Below, piece by piece: positions 1-6,191 of a DNA stretch of 11,137 bases. The stretch spans positions 1-11,137 of the forward strand of contig JAQWAM010000017.1 of the NCBI GenBank assembly GCA_028707675.1, given 5' to 3'. This stretch comes from Kiritimatiellia bacterium. Its GTDB lineage: Bacteria > Verrucomicrobiota > Kiritimatiellia > RFP12 > UBA1067. The notes under the pieces were generated by a model. It made no database searches, was not told the origin of the DNA, and saw nothing but the letters and a program-made list of their open reading frames with translations. A program made the translations under genes and the position numbers. Positions within the stretch are counted from its first letter, which is position 1, and every line of letters begins with the position of its first letter.

Positions 1-326
1 ATGTCGGCGGCCATGCCGTCGGGCAGGAAGGTGTTGGCCGGATCGATGTTGATGTGATTGAAAAGGTTCTGGTTCATGTAATAGCGGTACGAACCCGGGT
101 GCTCGACCGGCAGGCCGATGTACTCGTCGAGATTGAAAGTCCGGCAGCGCGAAAAATCCAGACCCTCGTCGCGGTGCATCTCCGCCAGCCGGGCGTAAAG
201 CCGCTCCATGGTGCGTCCGGTGGCCAGGCCCAGCACGAGATCGGGCTTGGCTCTGACGGCTTTGGCGATAATGGCGGCCACGAGGCTGCAGGCCGCTTCG
301 GTGTCGGGTCGTATTGCAATTTCCAT
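1..326 (-). CDS. nagB: Glucosamine-6-phosphate deaminase, N-terminal part (runs off left edge)
   Basis: This is the first 108 residues of NagB, the cytoplasmic enzyme that converts glucosamine-6-phosphate to fructose-6-phosphate and ammonium in amino-sugar catabolism. I translated it by hand because the frame is open at the window edge. It begins MEIAIRPDTEAA. It has the sugar-phosphate loop LGLATGRTM at residues 32-40 and the family block FNLDEYIGLPVEHPGSY at 64-80. That block carries Asp67, matching the E. coli catalytic Asp72. The other catalytic residues (Asp/His/Glu near 141-148 in E. coli) lie outside the window. The start is the ATG at 324-326, preceded by the Shine-Dalgarno AAAGGAGA. 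The usual loop is GLATGSTP, so the ATGRTM variant is a clade-level difference. The gene is separated by about 200 bases from the upstream hydrogenase operon on the same strand and probably has its own promoter. Identity is very likely. Confidence 0.9.
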   Translation of the reverse strand, partial: MEIAIRPDTEAACSLVAAIIAKAVRAKPDLVLGLATGRTMERLYARLAEMHRDEGLDFSRCRTFNLDEYIGLPVEHPGSYRYYMNQNLFNHINIDPANTFLPDGMAAD

Positions 327-361
327 GATCGTCTCCTTTGATAATGCCGAAAAGTTTGTGA

Positions 362-385
362 TGCGTAAAAATGATGCTTTACGCA
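362..385. promoter_or_regulatory. Perfect 8-bp inverted repeat upstream of nagB (operator-like)
   Basis: The arms TGCGTAAA (362-369) and TTTACGCA (378-385) are perfect reverse complements separated by 8 bases. They lie 36-59 bases upstream of the nagB start codon, a normal place for a repressor site or a 5'-leader hairpin. No U-tract follows on the minus strand, so it does not look like an intrinsic terminator. The regulator is unknown. Amino-sugar genes are often controlled by GntR- or ROK-family repressors, but nothing here identifies one. Confidence 0.5.
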
Positions 386-399
386 AAAACCGCTATACG

Positions 400-461
400 A
401 GCGCAAATGTCACGCCCGCCTCACCCATGGATACATGGACGGCAGATCGGACATTTGCGCT
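400..461. repeat. Long nested inverted repeat between hndD and nagB
   Basis: Perfect 12-bp arms AGCGCAAATGTC (400-411) and GACATTTGCGCT (450-461) flank a 38-base centre. The centre holds a second small hairpin, CCATG-GATA-CATGG (425-438). Transcribed on the minus strand, this would form a long stem with an internal hairpin between the end of hndD and the start of nagB. No T-run follows on the minus strand, so a classical intrinsic terminator is unlikely. An RNA-processing stem, a small mobile repeat or a dyad operator are all possible. The rest of the 327-526 spacer shows no gene. Confidence 0.6.
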
Positions 462-526
462 GATCTTAACATAAAACGGTATCTCTTAATATCACAAGTC
501 GAATGCCCATGAAAAAAATGCGTTTG

Positions 527-2281
527 TTATTTCGTGTAGGGCTTTTTGGGGTGGTAGTGGTTGTGCAGAAGTTTGTGAGCCTTTTTGCCCAGCGGCTCGC
601 CGATGTAATCGGCGTAAAGCTTCTGGACCTGCGGGTTAAGGTGCGACATGCGGATGGCGCATTTCTCGTCGTCGGCGTAGATCCCGGCGGTGCGGGCTTT
701 GCGCACGGCGTCGGTGGCGCCGGTGGGCTGTCCGCCGCCGCCTACGCAGCCGCCGCGGCAGGCCATGACCTCTATGAAGTCATAACGCGGTTTGCGGCCG
801 GCCTTGCGATCCTCGCGCACGGCGTTGAGCACCTGTTCGACATTGCCCATCTGATGAGCCACGGCGATGCGCACCTTTGTGCCCTTGATATCGATCTCCG
901 CCTCTTTCACGCCATCCATGCCGCGCACCGACTCGAAGTTGATCGAGGGTGGCCGGGCATCGCCGGTGATCAGGCAGTAGGCCGTGCGCAAGGCGGCCTC
1001 CATCACGCCGCCGGTCACGCCGAAGATCGTGCCCGCGCCGGTGTAGTCGCCGAGGATCGAATCAGCCGCCTCTTTTTCCAGATGTGTGAAATCGATGCCC
1101 GTGCTCTTGAACATGCGCGCGAGCTCGCGGGTGGTGATCGAGACGTCGATATCCTGATAGCCGCTGGCGAACATGGTCTCGCTGCGCGAGATCTCATACT
1201 TTTTCGCCGTACACGGCATGACCGAAACCATGAAGATTTTGGAGGGGTCGATACCCATCTTTTCAGCATAGTAGGTTTTAGACAGCACGCCCAATATTTG
1301 CTGCGGGGACTTGGCCGTCGAGAAATTATCCATGAAATCCTGCGCGTACTTCTCCATCCAGTCGGTCCAGGACGGGCAGCAGGAGGTGATCAGCGGCAAA
1401 GTCCCGCCTTTGGTGAAGCGCTGGATGAACTCGCTGCCCTCCTCCATGATCGTGACGTCGGCGCTGTAGTTGGTGTCGAAGACCGCTTTGAAGCCCAGGC
1501 GTCGCAACCCGGCGTAGGTCTCGCCGGTCATCAGGGTTCCGGGCGGCAGCCCGAATGCCTCGCCGATGGCCACGCGCACGGCCGGGGCGATCTGCACCAC
1601 GCAATGCTTTTCAGGGTCGCGCAGGGCGTTCCAGACTTCCAGCGTCTGGTCGCGCTCGTAAATGGCGCCGACCGGGCAGTGCGCCGAGCACTGGCCGCAT
1701 TTGATGCACGGCGACTCGTTGAGGGTGACATCGGCGGCGGGCGCGATGCGGGTATTTTCGCCGCGCCCGATGAACTCCAGCGCCCAGACGTTCTGCATCT
1801 GCTGGCACACTATCACGCAGCGGCCGCACTTGACGCATTTTTCCGGGTTCAGGACGATCGAGGGTGTTGATTTGTCGACCGGTATGCTGGGCACGTCGGT
1901 CGGGAAGGGTATCTCTCGGATGCCGAAGTCAGCGGCGAGCTTCTGCAGCTCGCAGTTGCCGCTGCGCGGGCACTGCAGGCAGTCGTTCGGGTGGTTGGCC
2001 AGAATCATCTCCAGCACTGTGCGGCGCACTTTGACGATATCCGCGTCATGAGTGGTTATTTTCATGCCCGGCGCCACTTCCGTGCAGCATGAGCGCAGGA
2101 GCTTCTGCGAACCGGCGGAGCGCACCACGCAGATTCCGCACGCGGCCCACGGCTTCAGGTCGTCGTGGTAGCAGAGAGTCGGAATTTTGACATGCACCTT
2201 GCCGGCGGCCTTCAGGATCGTCGTGCCCGCCGGGACCTCGACCGGTATGCCGTTGATTTCGAGTTTTACCATGTTTGACAT
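527..2281 (-). CDS. hndD: [FeFe]-hydrogenase catalytic subunit (HndD/HydA type)
   Basis: This 584-residue cytoplasmic subunit reduces protons or oxidises H2 at the H-cluster. The N-terminus is a plant-type 2Fe-2S domain (Cys37, 48, 51, 65). Next comes a His-ligated 4Fe-4S site (His97, Cys101, 104, 110) and a two-cluster ferredoxin domain (Cys149/152/155/159 and 192/195/198/202). The catalytic domain has all three signatures: L1 TSCCPSW at 299-305, L2 MPCTAKKYE at 355-363, and L3 MACRGGCVGGGGQP from 506 with Cys508 and Cys512. Cys301 is the expected proton-relay cysteine, and Cys302, 357, 508 and 512 are the expected cluster ligands. A small-subunit-like C-terminal helix region follows. The frame extends to 2452, but that part overlaps hndC. 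The ATG at 2281 has AAAGG 9 bases upstream and gives a family-like N-terminus; the ATG at 2272 is an alternative. It is the last gene of the operon, 20 bases after hndC. The maturases HydE, HydF and HydG are not in the window. Confidence 0.96.
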   Translation of the reverse strand: MSNMVKLEINGIPVEVPAGTTILKAAGKVHVKIPTLCYHDDLKPWAACGICVVRSAGSQKLLRSCCTEVAPGMKITTHDADIVKVRRTVLEMILANHPNDCLQCPRSGNCELQKLAADFGIREIPFPTDVPSIPVDKSTPSIVLNPEKCVKCGRCVIVCQQMQNVWALEFIGRGENTRIAPAADVTLNESPCIKCGQCSAHCPVGAIYERDQTLEVWNALRDPEKHCVVQIAPAVRVAIGEAFGLPPGTLMTGETYAGLRRLGFKAVFDTNYSADVTIMEEGSEFIQRFTKGGTLPLITSCCPSWTDWMEKYAQDFMDNFSTAKSPQQILGVLSKTYYAEKMGIDPSKIFMVSVMPCTAKKYEISRSETMFASGYQDIDVSITTRELARMFKSTGIDFTHLEKEAADSILGDYTGAGTIFGVTGGVMEAALRTAYCLITGDARPPSINFESVRGMDGVKEAEIDIKGTKVRIAVAHQMGNVEQVLNAVREDRKAGRKPRYDFIEVMACRGGCVGGGGQPTGATDAVRKARTAGIYADDEKCAIRMSHLNPQVQKLYADYIGEPLGKKAHKLLHNHYHPKKPYTK

Positions 2282-2301
2282 TGGACAAGACCTTTCGATG
2301 A

Positions 2302-4089
2302 TTAAGAGCGGTTGACGGCGTTGAACTTGCACACATCGAAGCACTGTCCGCACTTGATGCACTTTGCGGAGTCGATGACATGCGGCTGCTTGCGCTCTCC
2401 CGCGATCGCGTTGACCGGGCACACCCGCGCGCAAGCCGTGCAGCCGACGCATTTTTCAGTGTTGATGCTGTAGCTCAAGAGATTCTTGCACTTGCCCGCG
2501 CGGCATTTCTTATCGACGATGTGTTCCCTGTACTCGTCCATGAAGTAGCGCAAGCTGGACTGGACCGGATTAGACGCAGTCTGCCCCAAGCCGCACAGGG
2601 AGGCGCGGGACATGGCTTCGCTGATAGCCAGCATTTTGTCGATGTCCTCAAGCTTTCCCTCGCCGTTGCAGATATTGGCCAGATAGTTGAGCAGCTTACG
2701 CCCGCCGATGCGGCACGGGGCGCACTTGCCGCAGGATTCGTCCACCGTGAAATCGAGGTAGAACTTGGTGACGTCCGGGATGCAGTCGTCCTCGTCCATG
2801 ACGATCAGGCCGCCCGAGCCCATGATGGAACCGATCTTGCTCAGGTTTTCGTAATCGATGGGGGTGTCGAGGAACTGCGGCGGGATCATGCCGCCTGAGG
2901 GCCCGCCGGTCTGCGCGGCCTTGAAGGCCTTGCCGCCGCGGATGCCGCCGCCGATATCGAAAATGATCTCGCGCAGGGTGGTTCCCATCGGCACCTCGAT
3001 CAGGCCGGAATTATTGATCTTGCCGGTCAGCGCGAACACCTTGGTGCCTTTGGACGTGGCGGTGCCGATCTTGCTGAACCAGAGGTTGCCCTTGAGCAGG
3101 ATCACAGGGATATTGGCGAGGGTCTCGACGTTGTTGATCACGGTCGGGCATCCCCACAGGCCTTTCACCGCCGGGAAGGGCGGCCGGGGCGAGGGCATGC
3201 CGCGCTTGCCTTCGATAGACGCGAGCAGGGCGGTCTCCTCGCCGCAGACGAAAGCGCCCGCGCCGAGGCGGATCTCGATGTTGAAAGAAAAGCCGCTGCC
3301 GAGGATGTTTTTGCCGAGCAGGCCGTATTCATGGGCCTGCTTGATCGCGTTCTCCAGCCTTTGGATGGCCAGCGGATACTCCGCGCGGATGTAGATGAAG
3401 CCGGTGTCGGCGCCGATGGAGTAGCCGGCTATGGCCATGGCTTCGAGAACCGAGTGGGGGTCGCCTTCCAGTGTCGAGCGGTCCATATAGGCGCCGGGAT
3501 CGCCCTCGTCGGCGTTGCAGACCATGTACTTCTGGCCAGCGGGCTGAACGGCCGCGAATTCCCACTTCTTGCCGGTCGGGAAGCCGGCGCCGCCGCGCCC
3601 GCGCAAACCCGACTTGGAGACCTCGTCGATGACATCGCGCGGCTTCATTTCGAACAGCGCCTTCTCCAGCGCCTTGTAGCCGTCGCGCGCGATGTATTCG
3701 TCGATCTTGTCGGGATCGATCACGCCGCAGTTGCGCAGCACGATGCGGAACTGCTTCTGGTAAAAATCAATGCCTTCGATGCCGACGTTGCGCTTGCTCT
3801 GGTTCTTGTCGTAAAGCAGCCGGGAAACGACGCGTCCTTTGACCAGATGCTCTTTGACGATCTCTTCGGCGTCTTCGGGCTTGACCTCGACGTAAAAGGT
3901 GTCCTGCGGCAGGATTTTTACGATCGGGCCTTTCTCGCAAAAGCCCAGGCAGCCGGTGCGCACGACTTGAACGTCATTGACAAGGCCGTTCTCTTCCACC
4001 GCTTTTTTAAGCGCAGCGAACAGCTCGATGCCGCGGTTGGACTCGCAGGCAGTGCCGCCGCACACCAGAATGTATTGTTTGTAGGCCAT
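2302..4089 (-). CDS. hndC: NAD(P)-binding flavoprotein subunit of the hydrogenase (HndC/HydB, NuoF-like)
   Basis: This 595-residue subunit carries the FMN and NAD(P) sites where electrons are exchanged with NAD(P)H and split toward the hydrogenase and ferredoxin. Domains in order: a thioredoxin-like 2Fe-2S domain (Cys10, 15, 47, 51); the NuoF core with the FMN loop GRGGAGFPTGKKW near 164-176 and the nucleotide block GAGAFVCGEETALL near 276-289; a 4Fe-4S site, SCGKCAPCR at 452-460 with Cys499; and a C-terminal 2x[4Fe-4S] ferredoxin (Cys547/550/553/557 and 577/580/583/587). This architecture is typical of bifurcating hydrogenases rather than respiratory complex I. The frame is open to 4185, but the ATG at 4089 starts the conserved MAYKQYILVCGG and lies 4 bases after the hndB stop, so it was chosen. 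NAD versus NADP specificity cannot be decided from sequence reading. Confidence 0.95.
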   Translation of the reverse strand: MAYKQYILVCGGTACESNRGIELFAALKKAVEENGLVNDVQVVRTGCLGFCEKGPIVKILPQDTFYVEVKPEDAEEIVKEHLVKGRVVSRLLYDKNQSKRNVGIEGIDFYQKQFRIVLRNCGVIDPDKIDEYIARDGYKALEKALFEMKPRDVIDEVSKSGLRGRGGAGFPTGKKWEFAAVQPAGQKYMVCNADEGDPGAYMDRSTLEGDPHSVLEAMAIAGYSIGADTGFIYIRAEYPLAIQRLENAIKQAHEYGLLGKNILGSGFSFNIEIRLGAGAFVCGEETALLASIEGKRGMPSPRPPFPAVKGLWGCPTVINNVETLANIPVILLKGNLWFSKIGTATSKGTKVFALTGKINNSGLIEVPMGTTLREIIFDIGGGIRGGKAFKAAQTGGPSGGMIPPQFLDTPIDYENLSKIGSIMGSGGLIVMDEDDCIPDVTKFYLDFTVDESCGKCAPCRIGGRKLLNYLANICNGEGKLEDIDKMLAISEAMSRASLCGLGQTASNPVQSSLRYFMDEYREHIVDKKCRAGKCKNLLSYSINTEKCVGCTACARVCPVNAIAGERKQPHVIDSAKCIKCGQCFDVCKFNAVNRS

Positions 4090-4093
4090 GATA

Positions 4094-4495
4094 TTATTTC
4101 CCGGGTTCGCTGACGATATCCATGGACGGTTTATCGCAAATGTGGTTGTCGATGAGGTGCTTGTTGATGATATGCTCGTCAACAATGCGCTTGCCGGTGC
4201 CGGAGTCGACCTTGCCGTAGATCACTGGCGGCATGTCGGGGGTGACGACCTCCACGGTCGGTTCGGAGTGGCAGGAGCCCATGCAGCCGGTCTGGCGCAC
4301 CAGCACATGGGTGATGCCGCGGGCGTCCAGCTCGTCGATGATGGCGTTGAAAGTGTCTTTGGCGCCGGCGGCGATGCCACAGGTGCCCATACCCACGATG
4401 ATTTGCGCGTCCTTGTTGGAAGGGTCACGCTTCTCCATGAGTTTCTGTTTTTCCGCGCGCAATTTTCTTAAGTCGTCAAGTGTCAGTTTTGCCAT
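4094..4495 (-). CDS. hndB: 2Fe-2S thioredoxin-like ferredoxin subunit (HndB type)
   Basis: This 133-residue protein resembles HndB of the Desulfovibrio HndABCD NADP-reducing hydrogenase. A charged N-terminal helix (about residues 4-25) precedes a thioredoxin-fold 2Fe-2S domain with VGMGTCGIAAGA at 34-45 and RQTGCMGSCHSEP at 67-79. The visible cysteines are 39, 71, 75 and 120. The C-x3-C half (71, 75) is normal, but the first half has one cysteine instead of the usual C-x4-C, as I recall for this subfamily. Whether Cys120 supplies a fourth ligand is unclear. The likely role is an electron-transfer or structural subunit of the complex. The stop is 4 bases from the hndC start, which suggests translational coupling. 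The ATG at 4495 begins MAKLTLDDLRKLR, with GGAG-type Shine-Dalgarno sequence (GAGGGAGAAA) just upstream, inside the 15-base gap after the HATPase gene. Confidence 0.88.
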   Translation of the reverse strand: MAKLTLDDLRKLRAEKQKLMEKRDPSNKDAQIIVGMGTCGIAAGAKDTFNAIIDELDARGITHVLVRQTGCMGSCHSEPTVEVVTPDMPPVIYGKVDSGTGKRIVDEHIINKHLIDNHICDKPSMDIVSEPGK

Positions 4496-4510
4496 TGCAG
4501 GTTTCTCCCT

Positions 4511-5053
4511 CTATTGAATCAGATTCTGTTCTTGAGAACGCATGTACTGCCGGGCCAGGACCAGGTTGCCGGACGTTTCCAAATCGCCAAGCGCGGCTAT
4601 CAGGTCGCTGCGGCGCACCGTATAAGCGTCATTCGGTGTCGCCCGGCGCAAGATCAGCTCGTGGTTGCCGCCCGATGCCATCAGCAACAGCGCGGTGTCG
4701 GGCAGTTCGCCGAAAGGCGGCATGTCGATGTTGCGTGTGTCGAACGTGAACTCGAGCGTGGTGCCTTTGCCCGGCTGGGAGCGGATGTCGGCCTTGCCGC
4801 CTGCCGCCTCCACAGTCTGGAAGAGCAGCGGCAGCCCCAGACCCACACGCCGGTGATCGTGCTTGCCCGCCTCGCTGTAAAAGGGATCAAGGCTTTTTAC
4901 GAGCGTCGCCTCGTCCATGCCCTTGCCGTTGTCCGTGACCCGTATTTTCAGCATGTCCGGTTCGGTCTGCACATCCAGATCCACCAGCGACGCGGCCGCC
5001 TCGACCGAGTTTTGCACCAGGTCGGCGATTATGTCACAGATGGTGGCGTGCAT
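4511..5053 (-). CDS. Free-standing HATPase (GHKL ATP-binding) protein of the hydrogenase operon
   Basis: This 180-residue soluble protein has a histidine-kinase-type ATP-binding fold. The N-box is DIIADLVQNSVEAA at 7-20 with the Mg-binding Asn15, the G1 box is DNGKGMD at 41-47, the G2 box is VGLGLPL at 70-76, and GKGTTLEFTF follows at 95-104. There is no HisKA dimerisation/phospho-acceptor helix, no sensor domain and no membrane segment. The C-terminal 70 residues are not recognised. It could be an anti-sigma or switch kinase (RsbW/SpoIIAB-like) or an ATP-dependent regulator or chaperone of the hydrogenase. It sits inside the structural operon, 3 bases after hndA and 15 bases before hndB, so it is probably made in step with the enzyme. 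As I recall, similar HATPases occur in hydrogenase operons of other anaerobes. The fold is certain; the function is unknown. Confidence 0.88.
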   Translation of the reverse strand: MHATICDIIADLVQNSVEAAASLVDLDVQTEPDMLKIRVTDNGKGMDEATLVKSLDPFYSEAGKHDHRRVGLGLPLLFQTVEAAGGKADIRSQPGKGTTLEFTFDTRNIDMPPFGELPDTALLLMASGGNHELILRRATPNDAYTVRRSDLIAALGDLETSGNLVLARQYMRSQEQNLIQ

Positions 5054-5056
5054 TTG

Positions 5057-5551
5057 TCAGCCCTTCTTGGTTTTGGCGATGATGCCGCGCAAATCCTCGG
5101 TTTTGACCTTGCCGAACACCTCGCCGTTGATCACCATGACCGGCGCGAGCCCGCAGCAGCCCAGGCAGCGCACCGCCTCGACCGAGAACTCTCCATCGGG
5201 AGTGACCGTGTTGAGTCCGACGCCCAAGATGCCCTCAAGCTCCTCGATAATGTCTTCTCCGCCTTTCAGGTAGCAGGCCGTTCCCATGCAGACCTGAATC
5301 TGGTTGCGGCCCGGCTTCTTGAGCTTGAAGAAATTATAGAAGGTGATGACGCCGTAAATTTTTGCCAGCGGTATCTCCAGCAAACCCGCGACTTCAAAAG
5401 CCACCTCGCGGGGGATATACCCGAAGCTCTGTTGAACACGGTGCAGAACCATGATCAGGTTGCCGGGCTTGTTTTTCCATTCGGCGATAAAGGCCTTAAG
5501 CTCGGGAGTGAGCTTGTGCGGGCTTTCCGCCGGTTTGTCTGCGGTATTCAC
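5057..5551 (-). CDS. hndA: NuoE-like 2Fe-2S subunit of the hydrogenase (HndA/HydC)
   Basis: This 164-residue subunit passes electrons between the flavin subunit and the rest of the complex. An N-terminal helical bundle (about 14-75, including HRVQQSFGYIPREVA) is followed by a thioredoxin-like 2Fe-2S domain with C-x4-C in QVCMGTACYLKGG (Cys88, Cys93) and C-x3-C in RCLGCCGLAP (Cys129, Cys133). These are the standard NuoE ligands, and the length is normal for the family. It is the first gene of the operon. The start is a GTG at 5549-5551, supported by a strong Shine-Dalgarno GGAGGT 8 bases upstream. There is no in-frame ATG nearby that would serve better. The stop lies 3 bases before the HATPase start. 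Confidence 0.94.
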   Translation of the reverse strand: MNTADKPAESPHKLTPELKAFIAEWKNKPGNLIMVLHRVQQSFGYIPREVAFEVAGLLEIPLAKIYGVITFYNFFKLKKPGRNQIQVCMGTACYLKGGEDIIEELEGILGVGLNTVTPDGEFSVEAVRCLGCCGLAPVMVINGEVFGKVKTEDLRGIIAKTKKG

Positions 5552-5627
5552 GGTTAAACACCTCCGCGTTGTCTCTGGCTTGCACCGTCTCCAAGACAGA
5601 GCGTTAAAGGGTCAAAAAAAGATAAAT

Positions 5628-5662
5628 ATTATGACAAAATAACAAAGGCTGTGCCAAGCACA
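5628..5662 (-). promoter_or_regulatory. Candidate promoter and dyad of the hydrogenase operon
   Basis: On the minus strand TTGGCA (5652-5657) and CATAAT (5628-5633) are spaced 18 bases apart, which gives a plausible sigma-70 promoter and a leader of about 70 bases before hndA. The same DNA also reads TTGGCAC followed at sigma-54 spacing by TTGTT. This matches a -24/-12 element except that the invariant -12 GC is GT. A dyad TGTGC-CAA-GCACA (5650-5662) overlaps the upstream element and could be an operator. The two promoter readings exclude each other, and neither is proven. Confidence 0.4.
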
Positions 5663-5681
5663 AAAGCGGCAGATTTTCAGA

Positions 5682-5710
5682 TTGTTCAAAACACGGCGGT
5701 CATATATATT
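5682..5710 (+). promoter_or_regulatory. Candidate sigma-70 promoter of the DRTGG/CBS-HATPase operon
   Basis: TTGTTC (5682-5687) and TATATT (5705-5710) are separated by 17 bases and point toward the DRTGG gene at 5850. The implied leader is about 130 bases. It lies back to back with the candidate hydrogenase promoter, about 20 bases away, so one regulator could act on both directions. The -10 is good (5 of 6) and the -35 is partial. Confidence 0.4.
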
Positions 5711-5755
5711 ACCAAATTCACAAAACATCCGGCTTGAATAAGAGGAAGCGGGCAG

Positions 5756-5797
5756 GTAGCAGGGTTCAGGGTTCTGGGAATAAGGGTGCGGGAGCAA
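5756..5797. repeat. Degenerate 7-bp-periodic repeat in the leader of the DRTGG operon
   Basis: Six consecutive heptamers can be laid out as GTAGCAG, GGTTCAG, GGTTCTG, GGAATAA, GGGTGCG and GGAGCAA. Each begins with G and most with GG. The period-7 structure is clearest in the middle copies. It lies between the candidate plus-strand promoter and the first DRTGG gene, so it would be in the transcribed leader. It resembles short heptanucleotide repeats scattered through intergenic DNA of some bacteria. Confidence 0.4.
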
Positions 5798-5849
5798 GCC
5801 CGGCACTAATGTTGTTTGGTGCAGACCGTTTAGCGGAAAGAGATCTTTT

Positions 5850-6191
5850 ATGACAATGGCTGAAGTGGCAGAGGCTTTGCAGGCGGAAGTTCTGGTCGAG
5901 GGCGAGGGGTACCGTAAAGAAGTGCGGCATGTCGTGGCGTCGGACCTGATGAGCGACGTGTTGCTGGTGGACGAGGACGACATGCTGCTGCTGACCTCTT
6001 TGGCGGGGGACCAGGTGCTGCGCACGGCGCAGATCGTGGGCGCGGCGGGGGTTATAGTGGTCAACGGCAAGCCCCTGCCGTCCTCTATGGTCTATGTGGC
6101 CGACACCCTGCGCATGACTTTGGCCACCTGTCGGCTTGCCAAATACGACGCTTGCGTTGCGGTACAAGCTGCTTTGCAATCCCGAAAATGA
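5850..6191 (+). CDS. DRTGG-domain protein, first copy
   Basis: This 113-residue protein is essentially one DRTGG domain, with VVASDLMSDVLLV at 28-40, then a hydrophobic strand/turn pattern (LLLTSLAGDQVLRTAQIVGAAGVIVV) and a short helical C-terminus. DRTGG domains are small ligand-binding modules of unknown biochemical role. They are seen in Pta N-termini next to CBS domains and in stand-alone proteins beside hydrogenase genes. There is no signal peptide or membrane span. The start at 5850 has GGAAAGAG about 8 bases upstream; the in-frame ATG at 5856 is an alternative. Its stop overlaps the next start as ATGA (6188-6191), so the two genes are translationally coupled. It probably acts with the CBS-HATPase protein and with the second DRTGG protein, but this is inferred from context only. 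Confidence 0.82.
   Translation: MTMAEVAEALQAEVLVEGEGYRKEVRHVVASDLMSDVLLVDEDDMLLLTSLAGDQVLRTAQIVGAAGVIVVNGKPLPSSMVYVADTLRMTLATCRLAKYDACVAVQAALQSRK

Noticed and set aside
507..526. Terminator after hndD at the T-run
   Set aside because: There is a run of seven T on the minus strand but no stem directly before it.
503..1870. Long plus-strand open frame of 455 codons antisense to hndD
   Set aside because: It has no family features and is Ala/His/Arg-rich, as expected for the complement of a GC-rich gene. The minus strand encodes an unmistakable hydrogenase with all its cluster ligands.
2282..2452. N-terminal extension of the hydrogenase catalytic subunit frame
   Set aside because: It overlaps the ferredoxin end of hndC out of frame and gives an Arg-rich stretch foreign to the family. 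The ATG at 2281 with its own Shine-Dalgarno is better.
4514..5557. Plus-strand open frame of 347 codons across the HATPase and hndA genes
   Set aside because: It spans two well-supported minus-strand genes and their junction and has shadow-type composition.
5712..5726. Rex-like (NADH/NAD redox repressor) half-site, TTTTGTGAATTTGG on the minus strand
   Set aside because: Only one half resembles the TTGTGA-type site and no matching inverted half is present, although Rex control of a hydrogenase would be plausible.
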